Source: Nakamurella endophytica (lineage in GTDB: Bacteria > Actinomycetota > Actinomycetes > Mycobacteriales > Nakamurellaceae). Taken from it: a stretch of DNA of 64,000 bases. Within the stretch, counting starts at the first letter, position 1. Each line of letters begins with the position of its first letter. The stretch lies in the NCBI RefSeq assembly GCF_014646215.1, contig NZ_BMNA01000003.1, positions 124,001 to 188,000 on the forward strand, in the 5' to 3' direction. The notes under the pieces were generated by a model. That model saw only the letters and a list, made by a program, of their open reading frames with translations. It had not been told where the DNA came from and searched no databases. The translations under genes and the position numbers were made by a program. Shown piece by piece: positions 9,136-17,866 of this stretch.

Positions 9136-9954
9136 TCAGGACACCGGCAGGGCCACCGGTGCCGGCACGGGGTCGATACGCAGCCGGCCGTGCCGGCCGC
9201 TCGGGAGGATGTCCCGGACCTCGCGGATCCGCTCCGGGTTTACGGTGACGCAGCCGTAGCCCGGGGTGGCGGTGCCCAGGTCCAGCAGCGGCAACCCGAA
9301 CGGGTCGAACGCGGCCGAGCGACCGATGCCGGCCGGCCCGATCTGATCCGCCGCGACGACATAGCAGGTGTTCTCGATCGCCCTGGCGCGCAGCAGCGTC
9401 GACCAGTGCTCCTCCTTGAGAGGTCCGCGCACCCACGCCGAGGCCAGCGCCAGCACGTCCGCGCCGGCCGCGGACAGCGACCGGAAGAGCTCCGGGAAGC
9501 GCAGGTCGTAGCAGGTGGCGAAGCCGACGCGGACCCCGCCGAGCTCCACGACCGGCGCGGCGTCCGCGCCGGGTGCGACCGACCGCGACTCCTCAAAGGC
9601 GAAGGCGTCGTAGAGGTGGATCTTGCGGTAGGCGGCGCGGAGCTCGCCGTCGACGAGCACCACCAGGGTGTTGTGGACCCGGTCCGAGTCCGGGTCGGGG
9701 ACGAAGGTCCCGGCCGCGATGGCCAGCCCGTGCCGCCGGGACGCCTCGGCCAGCGCTCCGACGAACGGGCCGTCCAGGGGTTGCGCGGCGCGACCGGGCG
9801 CCGACGGGTCCGTGAGGAACGAGACCAGCGAACCCTCCGGCGCCAGCAGGAGATCCGCGCCGTCGGACGCGGCCCGCGCCGCGGCCGACGCGATGTGGCC
9901 GGCATTGGCGGCCGGATCCGGCCGGGGGTCGAACTGGGTCACCGCGATCCGCAT
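9136..9954 (-). CDS. Carbon-nitrogen hydrolase (nitrilase superfamily, omega-amidase-like)
   Basis: 272 residues, the usual length for a single-domain nitrilase-superfamily amidohydrolase. The complete Glu-Lys-Cys triad is visible: E40 in LLLAPEGS, K111 in AYRKIHLYD and C148 in GFATCYDLRFPE. The CYDLRFPELFR context resembles omega-amidase/Nit2-type enzymes that hydrolyse small linear amides such as deaminated glutathione or alpha-ketoglutaramate. The exact substrate is inferred only from this resemblance. An AGGA ribosome site precedes ATG 9954. It is probably cytoplasmic. Confidence 0.92.
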   Translation of the reverse strand: MRIAVTQFDPRPDPAANAGHIASAAARAASDGADLLLAPEGSLVSFLTDPSAPGRAAQPLDGPFVGALAEASRRHGLAIAAGTFVPDPDSDRVHNTLVVLVDGELRAAYRKIHLYDAFAFEESRSVAPGADAAPVVELGGVRVGFATCYDLRFPELFRSLSAAGADVLALASAWVRGPLKEEHWSTLLRARAIENTCYVVAADQIGPAGIGRSAAFDPFGLPLLDLGTATPGYGCVTVNPERIREVRDILPSGRHGRLRIDPVPAPVALPVS

Positions 9955-10018
9955 GCCCCGATCCTCCCACTCCGGCGCCGGACGCGACCGGGACCCGGTG
10001 CGGCGGCCGGCGCCGGGA

Positions 10019-10831
10019 TCAGCGGCGGCCGCCGACCCGGCCCAGCGCCACCAGCGTGGTGGTGTCGACGGGCGTCCCGCCGGCCAGCTGGTCCAGGTAG
10101 TCCGACCGGACGGCCTCCACCGCCTCGGCGGACAGCCCGGACAGCAGGCCGCGGTATCCGGACCCGGTGACCAGCAGCCACAGCGAGACCGGGTCGGTGG
10201 GCAGGGCGTGCTCGACGGTGGTGACCTGGACGTCGGCGGCGCCGCAACCGGCGAGCCACCCGGCCAGTCCCTCGGGGTCCGCGACGGCGTCCAGCCGCGC
10301 CGACGCCTCGGGCGCCGGCACCTCCGCGCCGCGCTGCCGTCCCACGGCGGCGGCGAGAGCGCGCCCGGCGGCGACCACGGCCCCCCGCCGCCAGACGGTG
10401 ATGCCGACCCGCCCGCCGGGACGGGCCCGGCCGACCAGGTGCCGGGTGCCGGCGTCCATGTCCGGGAAGAAGAAGACGCCCAGGACGCACTGCACCAGGT
10501 CGTAGCCGTCCTCCGGCCACGCCGTCACGTCGGCGGTGTGCGCGTGCAGCTGCGGCAGGTCGGCGGCGCGGGCGGCCGCCCGCTCGACGAGCGGACCCGA
10601 CAGATCGACGGCGTCGACCAGCCCGGCGCCGCCCACCGCCACCGCGGCCGGCAGGGCCGAGGAGCCGACGCCGCAGCAGGCGTCGAGCACCCGCTCGCCG
10701 GTGGCCGGGGCGGTGACCTCGACGGTGCCCAGGCTCACCGGGTCCCACAGCAGCGGCGCCAGCAGGAGGAAGTCGTCGGCGGCGTCGTCGAACCCACCGA
10801 CCGACAGCTGCTGCGGGCGTTGCTCCGGCAC
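10019..10831 (-). CDS. SAM-dependent class I methyltransferase
   Basis: 270 residues. Motif I is VLDACCGVGSSALPAA, followed by an acidic second strand VDAVDLSGPLVE and motif III-like YDLVQCVLGVFFFPDMDAG, all typical of the UbiE/Methyltransf_11 group. The GTG at 10831 is the start because GGAGGAGG lies about 7 nt upstream. The gene follows leuS on the same strand with only 49 bp between, so it may be co-transcribed with leuS and come under the leuS attenuator. The methyl acceptor cannot be told from sequence. Confidence 0.88.
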   Translation of the reverse strand: MPEQRPQQLSVGGFDDAADDFLLLAPLLWDPVSLGTVEVTAPATGERVLDACCGVGSSALPAAVAVGGAGLVDAVDLSGPLVERAAARAADLPQLHAHTADVTAWPEDGYDLVQCVLGVFFFPDMDAGTRHLVGRARPGGRVGITVWRRGAVVAAGRALAAAVGRQRGAEVPAPEASARLDAVADPEGLAGWLAGCGAADVQVTTVEHALPTDPVSLWLLVTGSGYRGLLSGLSAEAVEAVRSDYLDQLAGGTPVDTTTLVALGRVGGRR

Positions 10832-10880
10832 GGCGTCCTCCTCCGCGGTGGGGCCGCCCGCGGGACGGGACGGCCCGGTG

Positions 10881-13800
10881 TCAGGGGACGATCGAGACCA
10901 TCCGCCCGGGGACCACGACGATCTTGCGCGGTCGCGACCCCTCCAGCAGCTCGACCACCCGCGGCTCGGCCAGCGCGGCGCTCTCCACCGCCTCGACCGG
11001 GGCGTCCGCCGGCACGGTGACCCGGGCCCGAACCTTGCCCCGGACCTGGATCGGGTACTCGACCTCCGCGACGCCCAGCAGCGCCGGGTCGGCCTCCGGG
11101 AACGGCCCGTGACCCAGCGACGTCCGGTGGCCCAGCCGCTGCCACAGTTCCTCGGCGATGTGCGGCGCCAGCGGTGCCGTCATCAGCACCAGGGCCTCGG
11201 CCACCTCGCGGGAGGCCGGCGCCGCCGACTTGGTGACGTAGTTGGCCAGCACGATCAGCTTGGCGATCGCGGTGTTGTAGGACATCCCCGCCAGGTCGGT
11301 GCGGACCCCGTCGATCGTCCGGTGCAGCAGCGCGCGGGTGGCCTCGTCCGCCGGCTCGTCGGACACCACGGTCTCGCCGGTCTCCTCGGACACGACGATC
11401 CGCCACAGCCGCTGCAGGTACCGCTGCGGTCCGACGACGTCCCGGGTCTGCCAGGGCCGGGACACGTCCAGCGGGCCCATCCCCATCTCGTACATCCGGA
11501 ACGTGTCGGCGCCGTAGCGGCGGCACATGTCGTCCGGGGTGACGACGTTGTTCAGGGACTTGCCCATCTTCCCGTACTCGCGGTGCACCTCCTGGCCGTC
11601 GTGGAAGAACCGGCCGGCGGTCTCGCCGGTGCCCTCGGTCACCTCCTCGGCCGGGACGTAGAAGCCGCGGTCGTCGGTGTAGGCGTACGCCTGGATGTAG
11701 CCCTGGTTGAACAGCCGGCGGAACGGCTCCTCGCTCGAGACGTGCCCCAGGTCGTACAGCACCTTGTGCCAGAAGCGCGAGTACAGCAGGTGCAGCACGG
11801 CGTGCTCGACGCCGCCGACGTACAGGTCGACACCGCCCGGGTCGCCGGGCCGGGCCGGGTCCGGGCCCATCCAGTACCGCTCCACCACCGGGTCGCAGAA
11901 CGCCTCGTCGTTGGTGGGGTCCAGGTACCGCATCTCGTACCAGCAGGAGCCGGCCCACTGCGGCATGACGTTCAGCTCGCGGCGGTAGGTGCGCGGCCCG
12001 TCGCCCAGGTCCAGCTCGACCGTGGCCCATTCGGTGGCCCTGGCCAGCGGCGGCTGCGGGTCGGACGTGGCGTCGTCCGGGTCGGCGGCGGCGGGCGCGA
12101 AGTCGACCATCTCCGGCAGCGTCAGCGGCAGCTGGTCGTCCGGCAGCGCGATGGCCGTGCCCTCGTCGTCGTAGACGATCGGGAACGGCTCACCCCAGTA
12201 CCGCTGGCGGCTGAACAGCCAGTCGCGCAGCTTGTACTGCGTCCGGGCGCGGCCGGCGCCGCGGGCCACCAGCCAGTCGATCATCGCCGCCTTGGCCTCG
12301 GCGACCGGCAGGCCGTTCAGGTCCAGCTCGAGGTTGGCGCTGTTGATCGCCGGTCCCTCGCCTGTGAACGCCTCGTCGTCCGGGTGACCGGGGGCCGGCT
12401 GCACGGTCCGCACCACCGGCAGGTCGAAGACCTTCGCGAAGTCCCAGTCGCGGACGTCCTGCCCGGGCACGGCCATGATCGCCCCGGTGCCGTACCCGGT
12501 CAGCACGTAGTCGGCGATGAACACCGGCAGCCGCGCGCCGTTCGCCGGGTTGACCGCGTAGGACCCGGTGAAGACGCCGGTCTTCTCCCGGTTCTCCTGG
12601 CGTTCCAGGTCGCTCTTGCGCGCCGCGGCCGCCCGGTAGCGGGCGACGGCCTCGGCCGGCGTGGGCGCCCCGCCGGTCCACGACTCCGGGGTGCCTGCGG
12701 GCCACTCGTCCGCGGTCAGGTCGCCGACCAGCGGGTGCTCCGGCGCCAGCACCGCGTAGGTCGCGCCGAACAAGGTGTCCGGCCGGGTGGTGAAGACGGT
12801 GAAGGTGGGCAGGTCGTCGTCACCCGGCACCGGGGACCGGTCGTCCCGCCCGGCTGCCGGGTCCGCCGGCAGCACCCGGAAACGGATCTCGGCGCCGGTG
12901 GAGCGGCCGATCCAGTTCCGCTGCATGGCCTTGACCGACTCGGGCCAGTCCAGCCGGTCCAGGTCGTCGATCAGCCGGTCGGCGTAGTCGGTGATCCGCA
13001 TCATCCACTGGCGCAGGTTGCGGCGGAACACCGGGAAGTTGCCGATCTCGGACCGGCCGTCCGCGGTGACCTCCTCGTTGGACAGCACGGTCCCCAGCCC
13101 CGGACACCAGTTGACCGGCGCCATGGCCACGTATGCCAGCCGGCGGCCGGCCAGCACGGCCTCCTGCTCGGCGTGGCTCAGCTCCGCCCAGCGCCGGCCG
13201 TCGGGCGTGGTCCGCTCGCCGGCGGCGTACTCGGCGGCCAGCTCGGCGACCGGGCGGGCCCGGCCGGCACGCTCGTCGTACCAGGCGCCGAACAGCTGCA
13301 GGAAGATCCACTGGGTCCAGCGGAAGAACTCCGGGTCGGTGGTCGAGACGCTCCGCCGGCTGTCGTGGGCGAACCCCAGCCGCCGCAGCTGCGACCGGTA
13401 CCGCTCGACGTTCTGCGCCGTCGTCTCCCGCGGGTGGGTCCCGGTACGGATGGCGTACTGCTCGGCCGGCAGCCCGAAAGCGTCGAAGCCGACGGTGTGC
13501 AGCACGTTCCGGCCGGTCATCCGCATGAAGCGGCCCAGCACGTCGGTGCCGATGTAGCCCAGCGGGTGGCCGACGTGCAGACCCGCCCCGGACGGGTACG
13601 GGAACATGTCCAGGACGTACATCTTGTCGGCCGGCACCCGGGCCGGGTCCGCGGGCGCCAGCGGCCCCGCCGGGTTGGGCGCCCGGAAGGTGCCCTCGGC
13701 CTCCCACCGGTCCTGCCACCGGGCCTCGATCCGGTTGGCCAGCTCCGCGGTGTACCGGTGGGCGGGGACGTCCCCGGCGGGACGCGTGTCCGTGGCGACG

Positions 13801-13892
13801 TCCGTGGCGGCGTCCGTGTCGACGTCCGTGGCGACGCCCGCGTCCGGGGCCGCCGGGCCGCCCGTGTCGATGCTGTCCTGATCGCCGGTCAT
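10881..13892 (-). CDS. leuS: Leucyl-tRNA synthetase
   Basis: 1003 residues. Class Ia synthetase charging tRNA-Leu in the cytoplasm. The HIGH motif is HVGH (106-109) in [16 protein letters not shown]. The KMSKS motif reads KMGKS in [10 protein letters not shown] near residue 775, a variant common in actinobacterial LeuRS. A large insertion between the halves contains the CP1 editing domain. The first 45 residues form an extra Asp/Ala/Thr/Val-rich segment that is not part of the catalytic fold. I start at ATG 13892 (MTGDQDS), preceded by GAGAGA; an in-frame start 15 codons upstream would begin inside the attenuator RNA. Expression is probably controlled by the leader-peptide attenuator just upstream. 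Confidence 0.97.
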   Translation of the reverse strand: MTGDQDSIDTGGPAAPDAGVATDVDTDAATDVATDTRPAGDVPAHRYTAELANRIEARWQDRWEAEGTFRAPNPAGPLAPADPARVPADKMYVLDMFPYPSGAGLHVGHPLGYIGTDVLGRFMRMTGRNVLHTVGFDAFGLPAEQYAIRTGTHPRETTAQNVERYRSQLRRLGFAHDSRRSVSTTDPEFFRWTQWIFLQLFGAWYDERAGRARPVAELAAEYAAGERTTPDGRRWAELSHAEQEAVLAGRRLAYVAMAPVNWCPGLGTVLSNEEVTADGRSEIGNFPVFRRNLRQWMMRITDYADRLIDDLDRLDWPESVKAMQRNWIGRSTGAEIRFRVLPADPAAGRDDRSPVPGDDDLPTFTVFTTRPDTLFGATYAVLAPEHPLVGDLTADEWPAGTPESWTGGAPTPAEAVARYRAAAARKSDLERQENREKTGVFTGSYAVNPANGARLPVFIADYVLTGYGTGAIMAVPGQDVRDWDFAKVFDLPVVRTVQPAPGHPDDEAFTGEGPAINSANLELDLNGLPVAEAKAAMIDWLVARGAGRARTQYKLRDWLFSRQRYWGEPFPIVYDDEGTAIALPDDQLPLTLPEMVDFAPAAADPDDATSDPQPPLARATEWATVELDLGDGPRTYRRELNVMPQWAGSCWYEMRYLDPTNDEAFCDPVVERYWMGPDPARPGDPGGVDLYVGGVEHAVLHLLYSRFWHKVLYDLGHVSSEEPFRRLFNQGYIQAYAYTDDRGFYVPAEEVTEGTGETAGRFFHDGQEVHREYGKMGKSLNNVVTPDDMCRRYGADTFRMYEMGMGPLDVSRPWQTRDVVGPQRYLQRLWRIVVSEETGETVVSDEPADEATRALLHRTIDGVRTDLAGMSYNTAIAKLIVLANYVTKSAAPASREVAEALVLMTAPLAPHIAEELWQRLGHRTSLGHGPFPEADPALLGVAEVEYPIQVRGKVRARVTVPADAPVEAVESAALAEPRVVELLEGSRPRKIVVVPGRMVSIVP

Positions 13893-13937
13893 CGGTCTCT
13901 CTCGTCGTCTGCGGGACTGCTGGGGCGCTGCGGGCAC

Positions 13938-13964
13938 AAAAAAACCCTCCTGGTCTCAGGAGGG
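13938..13964 (-). terminator. Intrinsic terminator of the leuS attenuator
   Basis: On the minus strand, a perfect 8-bp stem CCCTCCTG / CAGGAGGG with loop AGAC is followed immediately by seven T residues. It lies between the leader peptide and leuS. It is the only textbook Rho-independent terminator seen in the window, and it stands upstream of a gene, which is the mark of an attenuator. Confidence 0.88.
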
Positions 13965-13967
13965 AAC

Positions 13968-14000
13968 GCCGCGCGGCCGGAGGGATCCGGTCAGCGCGGC
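13968..14000 (-). promoter_or_regulatory. Candidate pause/antiterminator segment of the leuS leader RNA
   Basis: GCCGCGC at the end of the leader peptide (14000-13994) can pair with GCGCGGC (13974-13968), enclosing a small hairpin CCGGA/TCCGG. Within it, CCCTCC (13984-13979) can pair with GGAGGG (13950-13945), the 3' arm of the terminator. Antiterminator and terminator are therefore mutually exclusive. Confidence 0.6.
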
Positions 14001-14023
14001 TCGGCAAGCAGCGAAGCCGTCAT
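13991..14023 (-). CDS. Leader peptide of the leuS attenuator (MTASLLAEPR)
   Basis: A 10-codon reading frame, ATG to TGA, with two adjacent leucine codons CTG CTT at codons 5 and 6. CTT is rare in this high-GC genome, which would make ribosome speed sensitive to charged tRNA-Leu. A TAGACT -10 box lies 7 nt before the ATG, so the message probably starts at this codon. The frame is followed by a terminator and then leuS. Position, leucine pair and competing RNA pairings all match ribosome-mediated attenuation as known for leu and ilv operons. Translation itself has not been shown. Confidence 0.78.
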   Translation of the reverse strand: MTASLLAEPR

Positions 14024-14030
14024 GAGCCCG

Positions 14031-14036
14031 AGTCTA
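14031..14036 (-). promoter_or_regulatory. -10 box of the leuS leader promoter
   Basis: TAGACT, 7 nt before the leader-peptide ATG at 14023. No good -35 is visible. It lies only 10 bp from the -10 box of the divergent gene (14047-14052). Confidence 0.65.
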
Positions 14037-14046
14037 GTCCTCCGCC

Positions 14047-14052
14047 TACGAT
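14047..14052 (+). promoter_or_regulatory. -10 box of a leaderless promoter (SdpI-like gene)
   Basis: TACGAT followed by 7 nt and ATG 14060. This decides the start: an ATG at 14051 overlaps the box itself and is unlikely to be used. Confidence 0.6.
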
Positions 14053-14059
14053 GCGGGGT

Positions 14060-14527
14060 ATGCCCGGCACGCCTCTGGCCCTCAGCCTCCCCCTGGGACT
14101 GCTGCTCGTGCTCCTCGCCGGCGGCGCGGCGGTGCAGGCGTGGGCCGGGTGGACCGGCCGGCTGCGGCGGACCGGACGCTGGGGGGTGCGGACGCCGGCC
14201 GCCTCGGACAACGACACCGCCTTCGCCACCGCGAACCGCGTGGCCGCACCGGTGCTCGCCGGCGCCGCGGTGGCCGGGCTGGTCGCCGCCGCCGTCGTGC
14301 TGCTGGCGAGCCTGCCCGTGGCCGCGACCGTGGTCGTCGCGGTGATCGGCCTGGTGGCGGTGGTCGCCCTGGCCGTGGCCGGGACGGCCCTCGGCGAGCG
14401 GGCGGCCCGGACGCTGCCGGTGCCGGCCCGCCGTCCGGTCGGCGGCGGCGCCTGTGGCGGTTGCGGGTGCGGCGACGGCGGGTGCGCGGCGCTGACCCGC
14501 CGCAGCACGCTCCCGGCGCAGGGCTGA
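14060..14527 (+). CDS. SdpI-like small membrane protein with Cys/Gly-rich tail
   Basis: 155 residues with three hydrophobic stretches: an N-terminal helix LPLGLLLVLLAGGAAVQAW, then two after the segment GVRTPAASDNDTAFATANRV. That loop resembles the SdpI/YhfL family pattern (G-x-R-T ... W/F-x-x-A-N/H-R) but the match is distant. The C-terminus contains a run CGGCGCGDGGC with four cysteines, which could bind metal. It starts as a leaderless message back-to-back with the leuS leader. Function is unknown. Confidence 0.7.
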   Translation: MPGTPLALSLPLGLLLVLLAGGAAVQAWAGWTGRLRRTGRWGVRTPAASDNDTAFATANRVAAPVLAGAAVAGLVAAAVVLLASLPVAATVVVAVIGLVAVVALAVAGTALGERAARTLPVPARRPVGGGACGGCGCGDGGCAALTRRSTLPAQG

Positions 14528-14592
14528 TCCGGCGCCCGCACGGCGGACCCGGCGCCTCCGAGCCGGTCCCACGAGGGTCCCGCGGGCGGCCG

Positions 14593-15261
14593 TCAGTTCT
14601 CGTGCACGTCCGCGGGCACGTACGCCTGCCAGGCCAGCGGGAAGCCCTGCCGGCGCAGCACCTGGAACCACAGGTCCACCCGCGGCCCGGCGAGCACGTC
14701 CGCGGGCCGGCCGGGCAGCACGTGCCAGGCCCCGCCGGCGATCTCCTCGGCCAGCTGTCCCGGGGACCAGCCGGCGTGGCCGGCGAAGATCCGCACGCCG
14801 GTCAGGTCCCGGCCGATCCGCTCCGGCTCGCCGTCCAGGTCCACCAGCACGACCGGCCCGGAGATCGGTACGGTGCCGGCCACCTCGACCGGGTTGACGC
14901 CCTGCCGGCACACACCCAGGCACATCGCGCCGGTGGTCTGCACGGGGCCGCCCGCGAAGACCGCCTGCGGCCGCGCCACCCGGCCGCTCCAGGCCGGCAG
15001 GACGTTGTGCACGGCCGTTTCGGTGCGGCGGTTGATGACCAGGCCGGCGGTGCCGTCGGCGCCGTGCGCGACCACGTAGACGACGGTGCGGTGGAAGTGT
15101 GGGTCCACCAGGGCCGGCGTCGCCACCAGCAGCGACCCGGGGGCGAGCCGCCCGCGACCGGCGCGGCGACCGGCGCCGGCCCTCCCCGGGACCTGCGAGG
15201 GGTCCGGCTCGTCGCCCGGGCCACCCCCGGACAGGGCATCGCCCGGTCGCTCGGTGCTCAC
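14593..15261 (-). CDS. YqgE/AlgH (UPF0301) family protein
   Basis: 222 residues. The family core is clear: GSLLVATPALVDPHFHRTVV near the start, then GLVINRRTE, VFAGGPVQ, and RIFAGHAGWSPGQLAEEIAGG toward the end. The role of UPF0301/AlgH proteins is still uncertain. About 40 extra residues, Gly/Arg/Pro-rich, precede the domain. I use the GTG at 15261 (VSTERPG) because a CACAAT -10 box lies exactly 7 nt before it; an ATG three codons earlier overlaps the box. It lies between leuS and the MFS gene, as Rv0038 does in M. tuberculosis. Confidence 0.93.
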   Translation of the reverse strand: MSTERPGDALSGGGPGDEPDPSQVPGRAGAGRRAGRGRLAPGSLLVATPALVDPHFHRTVVYVVAHGADGTAGLVINRRTETAVHNVLPAWSGRVARPQAVFAGGPVQTTGAMCLGVCRQGVNPVEVAGTVPISGPVVLVDLDGEPERIGRDLTGVRIFAGHAGWSPGQLAEEIAGGAWHVLPGRPADVLAGPRVDLWFQVLRRQGFPLAWQAYVPADVHEN

Positions 15262-15268
15262 CGGACCC

Positions 15269-15274
15269 ATTGTG
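15269..15274 (-). promoter_or_regulatory. -10 box of a leaderless promoter (YqgE)
   Basis: CACAAT on the minus strand, 7 nt before GTG 15261. It is divergent from the MFS promoter at 15354. Confidence 0.5.
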
Positions 15275-15353
15275 GTCCACGTCCCGCGCACCCGGCCGGG
15301 TGGCGCAGTGACGATTCGATCAATCCCGGGTACGCGGTCACGGCCTGCGCACG

Positions 15354-15359
15354 TACCGT
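15354..15359 (+). promoter_or_regulatory. -10 box of a leaderless promoter (MFS)
   Basis: TACCGT, 6 nt before GTG 15366, with no ribosome site between. Confidence 0.55.
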
Positions 15360-15365
15360 TCCCTC

Positions 15366-16712
15366 GTGACCTCGACGCACGGGCAGCGGACGGTGGGGCA
15401 CGCCGTGCCGCCGTCGCCGCCGTCGGTGCACGGGCTGCGCCCGCTGTTGCGGGTGCCCCAGCTGCGGCGGCTGATCCTGGTCCGGATGCTGGCGTCCTTC
15501 GGCGACGGCGCCTTCCAGGGCGCGCTGGCGAACGCGGTGCTGTTCGACCCGTCGCGGCAGTCCACGGCGGCCACCATCGCAGCCGGCTTCGCGGTGCTGC
15601 TGCTGCCGTACTCGCTGATCGGTCCGTTCGCTGGCGCGCTGCTGGACCGGTGGAGCCGCCGGCAGGTGCTGGTGCTGGCCAACCTGGTGCGGTCGGCGAT
15701 CATCGCGGTGCTGGCCGTGCTGCTGGCGTTCGGGCTGCCGCTGTGGATGCTGTTCGCCGTCTCGCTCGTGGTCATGGGCTGCGGCCGGTTCGTCGGCTCC
15801 GGGCTGTCCGCGTCGCTGCCGCACGTCATCGCGCCGGACTCGCTGGTCGGCGCCAACGCGCTGGCCACCACCGCCGGCTCCGTCGCGACGGTCGTCGGCG
15901 GCGGCTACGCCATCGGGTTGCGGACGGTCCTGGGCACCGGCAACGTGCCGATCGCCGTCGTGACGGGGTCGGTCATCCTGTTCTACGTCGGCTCCGCCCT
16001 GCTGGCGGGGCGGTTCACCCGCTGGTCGCTCGGGCCGGACGAGACCGACGAGCCGCCGCAGCCCTTGCGAGCGGTGCTGGAGGGCTTCGCCGCCGGCATG
16101 CGGCAGCTGGTCCGCCGCCCGTCCGCCGGCCTGTCGGTGCTGATGGTGGTGCTGGTCCGGTTCTGCTTCGGGCTGTCCACGCTGGTCGTGCTGCTGCTGT
16201 TCCAGCACCACTTCACCGAGCACCACGGGATCTTCCGGTCGGGGATCGCCGGCATCGCCGAGGTGCTGGGCGTGTCCGCGGTGGGCCTGTTCCTGGGCGC
16301 GGTGGCGACGGCGCCGATGGTGGCGCTGCTGGGCCGCACCCGGTACGTCGTGCTGCTGCTGCTGCTGTCCGCGGTGGTCGTCGCCGCGGCCGGCTCGCAG
16401 TTCACCCAGCTGTCCACCCTGATCACCGCCGTGGTGCTGGCCTTCTCCTACCAGTCGTCCAAGGTCTGCGCCGACTCGGTGGTGCAGCGGGACTCCGGCG
16501 ACGCCTACATCGGCCGGGTCTTCGCGCTCTACGACACCGCCAACAACGTCTTCTACGTCGCCGCCTTCGCGCTCGGCGTCGGCCTGGTGCCCTGGGACGG
16601 CCGCGGCCTCGCCCCGGTGATCATGGTGGCCGCGTTGTACCTGCTCACGGCCGTCGGCTACGGCGCCGGGATGCGCGCCGTGCACCGACGGCGGCCCGAA
16701 CTGGCCGGCTGA
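15366..16712 (+). CDS. MFS transporter (Rv0037c-like)
   Basis: 448 residues with about 11-12 membrane helices and short loops. The helix 2-3 loop contains GALLDRWSRRQVL, the usual MFS motif A region (G-x-x-x-D-R-x-x-R-R). It has no long central loop or extra domain. The gene order next to YqgE and leuS mirrors Rv0037c in M. tuberculosis, an uncharacterised integral membrane protein. Substrate and direction of transport are unknown; efflux is plausible for this type. It is read from its own leaderless promoter and is convergent with the DxDxDG repeat protein. Confidence 0.9.
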   Translation: MTSTHGQRTVGHAVPPSPPSVHGLRPLLRVPQLRRLILVRMLASFGDGAFQGALANAVLFDPSRQSTAATIAAGFAVLLLPYSLIGPFAGALLDRWSRRQVLVLANLVRSAIIAVLAVLLAFGLPLWMLFAVSLVVMGCGRFVGSGLSASLPHVIAPDSLVGANALATTAGSVATVVGGGYAIGLRTVLGTGNVPIAVVTGSVILFYVGSALLAGRFTRWSLGPDETDEPPQPLRAVLEGFAAGMRQLVRRPSAGLSVLMVVLVRFCFGLSTLVVLLLFQHHFTEHHGIFRSGIAGIAEVLGVSAVGLFLGAVATAPMVALLGRTRYVVLLLLLSAVVVAAAGSQFTQLSTLITAVVLAFSYQSSKVCADSVVQRDSGDAYIGRVFALYDTANNVFYVAAFALGVGLVPWDGRGLAPVIMVAALYLLTAVGYGAGMRAVHRRRPELAG

Positions 16713-16872
16713 CGCCGGTCGCCGGGCCGCCGCACCGGGCCCGCTCCCCGACGGCTGCGGGTCCCGGTGCCCCGGCCGGCGACAGGGCAGCCGCCGCACC
16801 CCTCGCGCCTGGGCGCGCGCGACGGTCGCCCGGTGCCGCCGGCCGGGTCGGCCGGCGCACCGTGCTCTCGGA

Positions 16873-17691
16873 TCAGCCGTGGACGTGCACGTCCGCGGTG
16901 GCGTGGCTGCCGGAGTACGCATCGATCTGGTCCTGCACCCACGGGTCCGGGGTGGAGCCGGACTGGTCGGCGTCGTCGATCTGGTCCTGCACCCAGGCGT
17001 CCGGGGTCGAGGAGTCGTCGGTGCTGTCGGTGCCGTCGGTGCTGGCGGTGCTGGTCCCGTCCGAGGTGACCCAGTGCGCGTCGATCGACTCCGCGCTGTT
17101 CCAGTGGCCGTTGCCGGCCGGGTCGGTGTAGGCGGTGTCGTAGTGGCCGTCGTGGTTCGTGGACACCAGGATGGTGTCCACCCGCCCGTCGCCGTTGGAG
17201 TCCCAGGCGATGGCGTCCTTGTGGCCCGAGCCGTCGAAGTCCAGCGCGATGCCGTCGCCCCGGCCGTCGCCGTCGACGTCCACGTCGGGGGTGCCGGTGT
17301 AGACGTGCGTCGGGGTGTGGCTGTCGCCGAAGGCGTACGTCAGCTGGCCGGGAGCCGCCACGTCGGCCGGCGCCGAGTCGTCGGTGCTCGAGGAGCTGTC
17401 CGCGGTCACCCAGTGGGCGTCGATCTGCTCCGCGCTGTTCCAGTGGCCGTTGCCGGCCGGGTCGTAGTAGGCGGTGTCGTAGTGCCCGTCGTGGTTGGTG
17501 GACACCAGGATGGTGTCGACGCGTCCGTCCCCGTCCGAGTCCCAGGCGATGGCGTCCTTGTGGCCCGAGCCGTCGAAGTCCAGCGCGACACCGTCGGGGG
17601 TGCCGTCGCCGTTGACGTCGACGTCCGCCGGAGACGTGTAGGTCTGGGTGGGGGTGGTGTCGTTGCCGAACGAGTAGGTCAGGGTGCTCAT
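16873..17691 (-). CDS. Acidic DxDxDG repeat protein (DUF6802-like)
   Basis: 272 residues, strongly acidic. Two copies of a module of about 100 residues (about 1-98 and 113-205) are nearly identical over long stretches. Each contains calcium-loop-like motifs (VDVNGDGTPDG, DSDGDGRVDT; VDVDGDGRGDG, DSNGDGRVDT) and the shared segment ILVSTNHDGHYDTAY. The C-terminus repeats an 11-residue unit PDAWVQDQIDD / PDPWVQDQIDA. No signal peptide or membrane helix is visible, which is unusual because such EF-hand-like repeats are more often extracellular. The start has a GGAGG ribosome site. The resemblance to DUF6802 is from memory and moderate. It may bind Ca2+; function is unknown. Confidence 0.75.
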   Translation of the reverse strand: MSTLTYSFGNDTTPTQTYTSPADVDVNGDGTPDGVALDFDGSGHKDAIAWDSDGDGRVDTILVSTNHDGHYDTAYYDPAGNGHWNSAEQIDAHWVTADSSSSTDDSAPADVAAPGQLTYAFGDSHTPTHVYTGTPDVDVDGDGRGDGIALDFDGSGHKDAIAWDSNGDGRVDTILVSTNHDGHYDTAYTDPAGNGHWNSAESIDAHWVTSDGTSTASTDGTDSTDDSSTPDAWVQDQIDDADQSGSTPDPWVQDQIDAYSGSHATADVHVHG

Positions 17692-17866
17692 CGGGGGTTC
17701 CTCCGTGACTGGGTGCGGCCTCCGTGCCGCTTTCGGGGGATCGGACGCCGCCTTCCGGCGTGCGGTTCCGCCGGTCCTTCACGGTTTTTCCGGCACGGAT
17801 CAGCACGCTGCGTGACGGTCTCCCGCCCGGACCGCGTGCGCTCGGACACCGGACCGATCCGACGGG

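Noticed and set aside
10536-14345. A plus-strand open frame of about 1270 codons opposite leuS.
   Set aside because: Composition is random-like (Arg/Gly/Val/Pro) and leuS on the other strand has full motifs.
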